In this document: piece by piece, positions 23,334 through 28,779 of the stretch
How positions within the stretch are numbered: position 1 is the stretch's first letter
Layout: each line of letters starts with the position of its first letter
Source: JAUVAV01 sp965371665
GTDB lineage: Bacteria > Oederibacteriota > JAAXVQ01 > JAUVAV01
NCBI GenBank assembly: GCA_965371665.1
Contig: CBDUZI010000031.1
Span: 1-28,779 of the forward strand
Direction: 5' to 3'
DNA length: 28,779 nt
Translations under genes and position numbers: made by a program
The notes under the pieces: generated by a model
Told to the model about the DNA's origin: nothing
Seen by the model: only the letters and a program-made list of their open reading frames with translations
Database searches by the model: none

Positions 23334-23363
23334 TTGACATACTATTCCAGCTTGTTTTATACT
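23334..23363 (+). promoter_or_regulatory. Sigma-70 promoter of the delta-60 repeat protein gene
   Basis: TTGACA (23334-23339), 18-bp spacer, TATACT (23358-23363). The predicted start is near 23370, giving a leader of about 110 bases with two stable hairpins (23398-23410 and 23416-23436) before SD AGGAG (23471-23475). Confidence 0.75.
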
Positions 23364-23481
23364 ATTTTTCTAAAGCAATTTACTATCAGGTGAGTCAGGG
23401 GCTTCGCCCCCGCCCGAATCATCATTTTGATGATTCCTTGTCAGACAGGGTCGAGAACACGCTTTTTCTCAGGAGTCAGCT

Positions 23482-26328
23482 ATGCCGCTTTCCCGGAATT
23501 TGAAAGCCATTTCTATTACTTTTCTGTTTGTATTGATTTGTCCGAATTTTGTTGCAGCGAAATTCGGGAGCAACGGCAAAGTAACCACACCCATCGGCAA
23601 CGATAATGATAAGGCAGAAAGCCTGATCCTGCAGCCGGATGGGAAACTGGTGGCAGCAGGATGGAGCTATAATGGCAGTAATGGTGACTTTGCGCTGGCG
23701 CGGTACGAAAGCAATGGCAGTCTGGACCTGAGCTTTGGCACAGGCGGGAAAGTAACCACGCCCTTCGGCAGCGACCAATCTTGTGCTCGCAGCCTGATCC
23801 TGCAGCCGGATGGGAAACTGGTGGCAGCAGGATATAGTGATGATGACTTTGCGCTGGCGCGGTACAACAGCGATGGCAGTCTGGACCTAAGCTTTGGCAC
23901 AGGCGGAAAAGTAACCACACACTTCAGCATTTATGCTGATGGGACAGAAAGCCTGATCCTGCAGCCGGATGGAAAGCTGGTGGCAGCAGGACATAGCAAT
24001 AGGGACTTTGCGCTGGCGCGGTACAACAGCGATGGCAGTCTGGACCTGAGCTTTGGCACAGGCGGAAAAGTAATCACATCCTTCGGCAGCGACCAATCTC
24101 GTGCTCGCAGCCTGATCCTGCAACCGGATGGAAAACTGGTGGCAGCAGGAAGTAGCGGTAATATCAGTAATTATGACTTTGCGCTGGCGCGGTATAACAG
24201 CAATGGTAGTCTGGACCTGAGCTTTGGCACAGACGGGACAGTAACCACGCCCATCGGCAGCTATGATCATGCTTACAGTCTGATCCTGCAGCCGGATGGG
24301 AAACTGGTGGCAGCAGGACAGAGCAATAATGGCGGTTATGACTTTGCGCTGGCGCGGTACGAAAACGATGGCGATCTGGACTCGAGCTTTGGCACAGGCG
24401 GCAAAGTAACCACGCCCATCGGCAGCAGTAATGATAATGCTCGCAGCCTGATCCTGCAGCCGGATGGGAAACTGGTGGCAGCAGGATATAGCAATAATGG
24501 CGGTTATGACTTTGCGCTGGCGCGGTATAACAGCAATGGTAGTCTGGACCTGAGCTTTGGCACAGGCGGAAAAGTAATCACACCCATCGGCAGCAGTACT
24601 GATTATGCTCACAGCCTGATCCTGCAGCCGGATGGGAAACTGGTGGCAGCAGGAAGTAGCGATAATGGCAGTAATGATGACTTTGCGCTGGCGCGGTATA
24701 ACAGCAATGGCAGTCTGGATATTCAGGACGATCCGCCATTAATGACAGAAATTAAACCTGACCATGCCCTGGCCGGGCAAACCATCACTTTGGATATCCG
24801 GGGCTGGAATCTGGATGATGTGATCGGCGTGCAGTTGCGCAATGCCGGCGCTTCAGTCAATGGCTCGGGCCTGACCATTTCCAGCGGCTCGCGCCTGACC
24901 GTCCAGTTTGCCTTGCCTGCTTCTCCCGGATTATATGATCTCTACCTGGCCAAAAATTCAGTTAACAAAACTTTCACAGGCGCTTTCAATATGCTTGCGC
25001 CTTTATTCCAACCCATACAATGGCAACATTCGGATTTGGGAAAAGCCGGCGACCCTATCGCAGGTCCGGCCGGAATCGCAATCGGAGAAGCGGACAGCAG
25101 CGGTCAGCAGGCAATATTTGTGGCCAACAGCGATACCCGGTTGTATGCCTATAAAAAGAACACTTCCTGGTCAATCACGCCTCTGCCCCTGGAAATCGGT
25201 TGTTTCCAGGACGTGGTTTTATTGGATGCCGATCTTGATGGGGTCTATGAGGTTTATGGGGCGAACTCCTATCCTTGGGTGTTTCAATATCAATGGGCTG
25301 GAAGCAACTGGGCCGGCAATAGCTTTAGCGCATATAGCGGTCCGCTGGCCCCAGGCAGCCAGGCCGGCGGCGGCTTGACTGAACTATATACCATGTCCGG
25401 CAATTATCTGGCGCAATCCAGCATGTTCAACCAAACTTGGGTCAACCGCCTTGTCAGCCCAGGCGGGGGAACGATGCTGTGTTCGGTGGCAGGCGATGCT
25501 GATAATGACCTGAGCAATGAGGTTTACGCGGCCAATGCGGATCACAAACTTTATCAATCCAGATATTTAGGCACAAGTTGGAGACTGACCACCACCGTGT
25601 ATGCCGGCAGCAACAATATGACTTCTCTGGCCATCGGCGATCTGGACCAGGATGGCGCGAACGAATTATATGGTTCCAATTTGGACGGGAATATTTATCA
25701 GTTTAAATGGAACGGCGCGGCCTGGTTCGGCCAACCCGTGAATACCACAAGTCTGGAGGCCAATAAAATCGCGATCAGCGATGCGGACAACGACGGCTAT
25801 GAGGAGCTGTACGCCGCGGGTCAGGATGGGCATCTCTACCAGCTTAAACCCAGTGGGGCGAATTGGCAGGTATTGGACCTGGGCAATGCAGGTTCCGCCC
25901 TGATCGCCCTGGCAATTGGGGACGGTGATAACTCTCATCAATACAAAGCCTATGCCGTGGGAGCCGATGCCCATGTTTATCAATTTTGGGCCGTAGGTTC
26001 GACACCCACTCCGGGCGCAACGTCACTCCCGGATTCTGAAAAGCGGCTTCGGGTCATCCATAGCCAAATCAATCCGCTGCATGGCGAGCAAGCCCTTATC
26101 CGCTGGTACCAATTCAAGGACAATCCGGTAAAGATTACGATTTACAACCTGCTGGGTGACAAAATAGCAGGCTTGTTGCTGGCAGGTTTTTACCCAGCCG
26201 GAGAATTCTATGAAGTGTCCTGGAACGGAAAAAACGATAGCGGCGCGGTGGCGGGCAGCGGTATTTATTTGGTATATTTAGAATCCGGGGATTATAAAGC
26301 CCGGGCGAAAATCGCGGTAATAAAATGA
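23482..26328 (+). CDS. Secreted delta-60 repeat / FG-GAP-like propeller protein with FlgD-like tail
   Basis: 948 aa, exported. Signal peptide residues 1-26 (hydrophobic ITFLFVLICP, cut after VAA). Residues 28-413 contain seven delta-60 repeats (pattern FGTGGKV..., SLILQPDGKLVAAG, DFALARYNSNGSLD), the number expected for a seven-bladed beta-propeller. About 414-509 is a TIG/IPT-like Ig domain (MTEIKPDHALAGQTITLDI). About 510-840 is a second propeller with repeated DxDxDG calcium-type loops (DADLDGVYEV, GDLDQDGANEL, SDADNDGYEEL), FG-GAP/VCBS-like. The last 80 residues (IYNLLGDKI ... WNGKNDSGAVAGSGIYLVYL) form a FlgD-like Ig domain, often found at the C-terminus of secreted proteins in candidate phyla, Bacteroidetes-like T9SS systems included. 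SD AGGAG lies 6 bp before ATG. A surface adhesin or binding role is inferred. Confidence 0.88.
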   Translation: MPLSRNLKAISITFLFVLICPNFVAAKFGSNGKVTTPIGNDNDKAESLILQPDGKLVAAGWSYNGSNGDFALARYESNGSLDLSFGTGGKVTTPFGSDQSCARSLILQPDGKLVAAGYSDDDFALARYNSDGSLDLSFGTGGKVTTHFSIYADGTESLILQPDGKLVAAGHSNRDFALARYNSDGSLDLSFGTGGKVITSFGSDQSRARSLILQPDGKLVAAGSSGNISNYDFALARYNSNGSLDLSFGTDGTVTTPIGSYDHAYSLILQPDGKLVAAGQSNNGGYDFALARYENDGDLDSSFGTGGKVTTPIGSSNDNARSLILQPDGKLVAAGYSNNGGYDFALARYNSNGSLDLSFGTGGKVITPIGSSTDYAHSLILQPDGKLVAAGSSDNGSNDDFALARYNSNGSLDIQDDPPLMTEIKPDHALAGQTITLDIRGWNLDDVIGVQLRNAGASVNGSGLTISSGSRLTVQFALPASPGLYDLYLAKNSVNKTFTGAFNMLAPLFQPIQWQHSDLGKAGDPIAGPAGIAIGEADSSGQQAIFVANSDTRLYAYKKNTSWSITPLPLEIGCFQDVVLLDADLDGVYEVYGANSYPWVFQYQWAGSNWAGNSFSAYSGPLAPGSQAGGGLTELYTMSGNYLAQSSMFNQTWVNRLVSPGGGTMLCSVAGDADNDLSNEVYAANADHKLYQSRYLGTSWRLTTTVYAGSNNMTSLAIGDLDQDGANELYGSNLDGNIYQFKWNGAAWFGQPVNTTSLEANKIAISDADNDGYEELYAAGQDGHLYQLKPSGANWQVLDLGNAGSALIALAIGDGDNSHQYKAYAVGADAHVYQFWAVGSTPTPGATSLPDSEKRLRVIHSQINPLHGEQALIRWYQFKDNPVKITIYNLLGDKIAGLLLAGFYPAGEFYEVSWNGKNDSGAVAGSGIYLVYLESGDYKARAKIAVIK
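23563..24720 (+). repeat. Seven tandem delta-60 coding repeats
   Basis: Repeat units of about 156-174 bp encoding 52-58 aa. The frame sequence AGCCTGATCCTGCAGCCGGA and the segment GACTTTGCGCTGGCGCGGTA are almost invariant at DNA level. Differences are concentrated in two loops, after the FG/IG dipeptide and after VAAG. Loop 1 of units 2 and 4 is nearly identical (GSDQS), while units 5 and 6 share loop 2 (SNNGGYD), which shows mosaic exchange between units. Confidence 0.9.
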
Positions 26329-26339
26329 GCGCCAAGCAA

Positions 26340-26530
26340 GCTGCTGCAAAATCCCTATTAGGGGATAGGGTCGCACTTCATTTTGTCATCCCCGAATGAT
26401 TTTATCGGGGATCCAGTGACTTGTAACTCCTTTGAAATCAAAGACTCTGGATTCCCGCTTCAAGCATGCGGGAATGACATCTTTGAAATAATCATTATGA
26501 GATTGCCTCAAATAGGGGGTTTTGCAGCAG
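26340..26530. mobile_element. MITE-like element with nested REP
   Basis: Terminal inverted repeats GCTGCTGCAAAATCCCTATT (26340-26359) and AATAGGGGGTTTTGCAGCAG (26511-26530) agree except for one short mismatch/indel. Inside, a second inverted pair of the TGTCATCCCCG / GCGGGAATGACA REP family lies at about 26384-26478, with GGGGATCCAG and CTGGATTCCCGC facing each other. Noncoding, 191 bp. Confidence 0.78.
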
Positions 26531-26556
26531 AATCAATCATCAATAAATACCCTGAC

Positions 26557-26650
26557 GCCTAAATAGAAAGGACTAAAAAAGAGAAATCTTCCCGGAAAAA
26601 TCACGGCTGCCCATGGGAAATAGCATGGTAATTTTTCATTTAGGAGTTGG
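26557..26650. repeat. AGGAGTT dispersed repeat, copy 2
   Basis: GCCTAAATAGAAAGGA (26557-26572) faces ATTTTTCATTTAGGAGTTGG (26631-26650) in inverted orientation. The segment CATGGGAAATAGCATGG (26612-26628) matches copy 1 at 23020-23036. The copies are diverged. Confidence 0.5.
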
Positions 26651-26666
26651 TTTAAAAGGATACGTC

Positions 26667-26695
26667 TTGACAAAAGATTATGATAATGGTACAAA
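26667..26695 (+). promoter_or_regulatory. Promoter of the collagen-like lipoprotein gene
   Basis: Consensus TTGACA (26667-26672), 17-bp spacer, TACAAA (26690-26695; 4 of 6). The leader would be about 100 bases to ATG 26800. Confidence 0.55.
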
Positions 26696-26799
26696 ATTTT
26701 TTGTCATGCTATCTAAGAAACAAGCGCTTTTTGATTTAAAGAACGAGTAAAAGGTTGTATGTCCTCCGGGTGAGGAGAAAAAAATTGAGGAGAAAAATC

Positions 26800-27306
26800 A
26801 TGAAAAAAAATATTTTCCTGAATGTCTCCATTTTATGCTTACTGGTAGTTTTAGCCGGTTGTAGTGGTACGGAAGGGCCCATGGGTCCGACCGGTGCGAC
26901 CGGTGTGACCGGGCCAACCGGTGTGACCGGGCCAACCGGTGCGACCGGGCCAACCGGTGCGACCGGGCCAACCGGTGCGACCGGGCCAACCGGCCCTCCG
27001 GGACCTGGCGATCAGACCGTTTATGCTTTTGATTTAGTCCCCAGCTATTCTGCCGGTAACTTTGAGTGTTCATGTCCTGATATTGATCTTGATTATTCTT
27101 CTGAGCTTTGCTCGACGGTCTGTGTTTATCTTAGTTATGATGGTCTGGAATATATTAGTTTGCCATATGAATATACCGAAACAGATACTACTACTACCTT
27201 AATCTACTACACAATAGAAGAGGATATTTTAAACTTGGGGTATTTAAATTCGGGAACAACAGTACCCGAAGATTTTACAATATTTGTAACTGTAGTTAAT
27301 CCTTAG
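26800..27306 (+). CDS. Collagen-like repeat lipoprotein
   Basis: 168 aa from ATG 26800, chosen over an in-frame ATG at 26755 because GAGGAG (26787-26792) lies 7 bp upstream and the start MKKNIF then begins a lipoprotein signal. The lipobox LAGC gives lipidated Cys21. Residues 26-70 are uninterrupted Gly-X-Y triplets (GPTGATGPT type, ending GPPGPG), able in principle to form a trimeric collagen helix. A C-terminal domain of about 100 residues follows, acidic and Tyr/Thr-rich, with four cysteines (CSC and CSTVC) that may form disulfides. It is surface- or periplasm-anchored. Family recognition beyond the repeat is not possible. A terminator lies at 27446-27485. Confidence 0.85.
   Translation: MKKNIFLNVSILCLLVVLAGCSGTEGPMGPTGATGVTGPTGVTGPTGATGPTGATGPTGATGPTGPPGPGDQTVYAFDLVPSYSAGNFECSCPDIDLDYSSELCSTVCVYLSYDGLEYISLPYEYTETDTTTTLIYYTIEEDILNLGYLNSGTTVPEDFTIFVTVVNP
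26875..27009 (+). repeat. Gly-X-Y coding repeat with 18-bp tandem units
   Basis: Five perfect or near-perfect 18-bp units at 26902-26991 (two GGTGTGACCGGGCCAACC, then three GGTGCGACCGGGCCAACC), flanked by less regular Gly-X-Y codons. The near identity suggests recent slippage expansion, and copy number may vary between strains. Confidence 0.92.
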
Positions 27307-27351
27307 TTGATCTTTTTTGAAATTGCAGTAGATTAGTTGTTCGTTAGAGAA

Positions 27352-27411
27352 TTGCCGGCAGCTGTAGGGGCGTTTAATTAAACGCCCCTACAGCCCGTGG
27401 GTGGTATATCG
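27352..27411. repeat. GTAGGGGCG palindrome repeat
   Basis: Perfect 32-bp palindrome at 27362-27393 with the same core as at 10963-10990, followed by the tag CCCGTGGGTGGTATATC. The flanks also match the 10950-11009 copy. Confidence 0.85.
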
Positions 27412-27445
27412 CAACGATCTCTTTAACCGAGACGCGAAAAGCACA

Positions 27446-27485
27446 AACATCTGCCCGGACTTTATTATCCGGGCGTTGTTTTGTT
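27446..27485 (+). terminator. Terminator-like hairpin upstream of metK
   Basis: Stem GCCCGGA (27453-27459) / TCCGGGC (27468-27474), extendable by AAACA/TGTTT, followed by GTTGTTTTGTT. It would end the lipoprotein transcript. It could alternatively act as an attenuator for metK, but no recognised riboswitch lies next to it. Confidence 0.65.
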
Positions 27486-27518
27486 ATATACCTAAAGAAG
27501 ATATTCAGGAGAAACAGC

Positions 27519-28715
27519 ATGAATCATAAAGGGAATTATTTTTTTACTTCGGAGTCGGTTACCGAGGGGCATCCGGATAAAATGGCGGACCAGATTTCAG
27601 ACGGTGTACTAGATGCCGTGATGGCCCGGGATCCCAAGGGCCGGGTGGCTTGTGAAACCCTGCTGACCACGGGCCTGGTAATTGTGGCCGGTGAGATTAC
27701 TACCCGGGTGCAGCCGGATGTCGCCGGGCTGGTGCGCAAAATTGTGGCGGATATCGGCTATACGGATCCCAACATGGGTTTTGATTGCCATACTTGCTCG
27801 GTGCTCACGGCCTTGCATACCCAATCTCCGGATATTGCCATGGGCGTGGACCGGGACGGGGCCGGGGACCAGGGCATGATGTTTGGATATGCCACCACTG
27901 AGACCCCGGAATTAATGCCTTTACCTATCATGCTGGCGCATAAATTGACTGCCAGGCTTAGTGTAGTTCGCAAACAGGGTCTGCTGAAATATCTCCGGCC
28001 TGACGGCAAGTCCCAGGTCTCGGTTGAATATTGCCAGGGCCGGCCGTGCCGCGTAGACGCGGTAGTGATTTCCACGCAGCATTCTCCGGAAGTCAGCCAG
28101 GCGCGTATTCACAAGGATGTGCAAACACATATTATTAAGCCGATTATTCCGGCTGGGTTGCTGGACAGCCGGACTAAATACCATGTTAATCCCACCGGGC
28201 AGTTTATCGTGGGAGGCCCCCACGGGGACACGGGTTTGACCGGGCGTAAGATCATAGTCGATACCTACGGAGGTATGGGACGGCACGGCGGGGGATCTTT
28301 TTCAGGCAAAGATCCTTCCAAAGTAGACCGGTCAGCCGCCTATATGGCCCGGTACGTGGCTAAGAATCTCGTGGCTGCTGAGCTGGCTGAGCGGTGCGAG
28401 GTGCAGCTATCTTATGCCATCGGAGTGGCGGAACCAACCTCGGTGATGGTTAACACCTTTGATACGGCATCAATTCCAGAGGAAGTTATCTCAAAATTAG
28501 TGAGTAAGCACTTTCCCTTGACTCCCAAGGGAATCATTGAGCATCTTAGACTTCGCAAGCCCATATACCGCCGAACTGCGGCTTACGGGCACTTCGGCCG
28601 CCCGGAGTTTGCTTGGGAGAAGACCGATAAAGTGGAAGCGCTGCGCCGGGCCGCTACGCCGTATTTTAAAAAAAGCAAAATGAATACGGTTGCCGGGATA
28701 CGGGTAAATAATTAA
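27519..28715 (+). CDS. metK: S-adenosylmethionine synthetase
   Basis: Makes S-adenosylmethionine from methionine and ATP in the cytoplasm. 398 aa, normal. Signatures: N-terminal FTSESVTEGHPDKMADQISD, GAGDQGMMFGYA (ATP-binding hexapeptide region near 115), the P-loop-like GGGSFSGKDPSKVDRSAAYM, and the C-terminal YGHFGRPEFAWEKTD. SD AGGAG (27507-27511) is 7 bp before ATG. The product also serves as substrate for the radical SAM enzyme PflA in this window, though the genes are not linked. No SAM riboswitch was recognised in the leader. Confidence 0.98.
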   Translation: MNHKGNYFFTSESVTEGHPDKMADQISDGVLDAVMARDPKGRVACETLLTTGLVIVAGEITTRVQPDVAGLVRKIVADIGYTDPNMGFDCHTCSVLTALHTQSPDIAMGVDRDGAGDQGMMFGYATTETPELMPLPIMLAHKLTARLSVVRKQGLLKYLRPDGKSQVSVEYCQGRPCRVDAVVISTQHSPEVSQARIHKDVQTHIIKPIIPAGLLDSRTKYHVNPTGQFIVGGPHGDTGLTGRKIIVDTYGGMGRHGGGSFSGKDPSKVDRSAAYMARYVAKNLVAAELAERCEVQLSYAIGVAEPTSVMVNTFDTASIPEEVISKLVSKHFPLTPKGIIEHLRLRKPIYRRTAAYGHFGRPEFAWEKTDKVEALRRAATPYFKKSKMNTVAGIRVNN

Positions 28716-28724
28716 ATATTGACG

Positions 28725-28779
28725 GCTAGGAGCCTGTCGGACTTAAGTACAAAATCGGATTTTGAGCACTCTTCCCCCT
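28725..28779 (+). repeat. Start of a dispersed composite repeat, cut by window end
   Basis: GCTAGGAGCCTGTCGGACTT (28726-28745) matches, in inverted orientation, the motif at 61-80. The window ends in CTCTTCCCCCT, resembling the C-run hairpin part of the same element at 21-53. Confidence 0.5.

Larger units (their letters stand above)
22912..23481. other. Hairpin-rich divergent intergenic region
   Basis: 570 bp between divergent genes with no full gene. Hairpins in order: CAGCC/GGCTG (22991-23004), AGGAGTT..AACTCCT (23044-23084), TTCACCC/GGGTGAA (23151-23167), the strong GTCCACCCC terminator (23221-23247), GGGGC-TTC-GCCCC (23398-23410) and GAATCATCA/TGATGATTC (23416-23436). The promoter of the downstream gene is at 23334-23363. 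The last two hairpins would be in its leader. Confidence 0.6.
26329..26799. other. Intergenic region before the collagen-like lipoprotein gene
   Basis: 471 bp. It contains a MITE (26340-26530) starting 11 bp after the preceding stop codon, the second AGGAGTT repeat locus (26557-26650), a promoter (26667-26695) and two similar purine-rich SD-like boxes, TGAGGAGAAAAA at 26771 and TTGAGGAGAAAAA at 26785; the second one serves ATG 26800. No gene. Confidence 0.6.

Noticed and set aside
23887..24612. Long antisense open frame opposite the delta-60 repeats
   Set aside because: It is a product of the repeated codon pattern on the plus strand; there is no SD, and it mirrors the tandem repeats.
23563..24720. 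Diversity-generating retroelement acting on the propeller loops
   Set aside because: Loop residues look compatible with adenine mutagenesis, but no reverse transcriptase, template repeat or IMH is present in the window. Recombination between units explains the pattern.
27395..27518. Possible SAM riboswitch upstream of metK (TTTAACC loop near 27422-27428)
   Set aside because: Only a short TTTAACC resemblance to SAM-II. The required 3' GCTAAA-type pseudoknot strand and the P1 geometry are not visible.
1..28779. CRISPR arrays, tRNA or rRNA genes
   Set aside because: No regularly spaced 25-40 bp repeats with unique spacers. The only tandem arrays are coding (delta-60 and Gly-X-Y). No cloverleaf T-loop/acceptor combination was found by eye.

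Overview
The window looks like a chromosomal segment of a Gram-negative, probably uncultivated bacterium. It encodes two GT9 heptosyltransferase-type domains and an O-antigen ligase domain, an RND exporter, a periplasmic HtrA protease and secreted proteins with a FlgD-like tail. The intergenic DNA is full of REP hairpins and MITE-like elements, and there is a REP-associated tyrosine transposase. This combination fits candidate-phylum lineages such as Omnitrophota, Elusimicrobiota or Desantisbacteria-like groups. I cannot fix the taxon from sequence alone.

Layout. 1-2102: end of a dispersed repeat, an N-terminally shortened WecG/TagA/CpsF glycosyltransferase and a sigma-54 activator with a degenerate receiver domain. 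2103-6738: dnaK behind a sigma-54-like promoter, its terminator, an HtrA/Deg protease and a polysaccharide deacetylase, which together form an envelope and protein quality group. 6739-8808: AT-rich accessory insertion with a RAYT gene (near-consensus promoter, apparently leaderless), a HEPN-like hypothetical gene, a TPR remnant, a second copy of the RAYT 3' end and a second copy of the deacetylase 3' end. 8809-11061: a repeat-rich graveyard with a three-level nested MITE, then a two-gene unit (62-aa protein plus SDH_sah/SppA-like protease) between two att-like direct repeats.

11062-14926: glycan operon with an unusual O-antigen ligase-GT9 fusion, a second GT9 protein and a single-pass membrane protein. 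14949-18075: promoter, ZTP (pfl) riboswitch, pyruvate formate-lyase and its activase. This is a coherent formate/one-carbon unit controlled by the folate-stress alarmone ZTP/ZMP. 18445-19674: orphan Orc/Cdc6-like AAA ATPase. 19699-22899 (minus): RND transporter. 22900-23481: hairpin-rich intergenic region with a strong terminator and a strong promoter. 23482-26328: secreted protein with seven near-identical delta-60 repeats, a second DxDxDG propeller and a FlgD-like tail. 26800-27306: collagen-like lipoprotein. 27519-28715: metK.

No tRNA, rRNA, CRISPR array or complete prophage was seen. The best candidates for something new are the composite RAYT/cargo unit, the att-flanked protease pair, the ligase-GT9 fusion and the sigma-54-like promoter of dnaK beside an atypical activator. 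All functional statements rest on motif recognition by eye.
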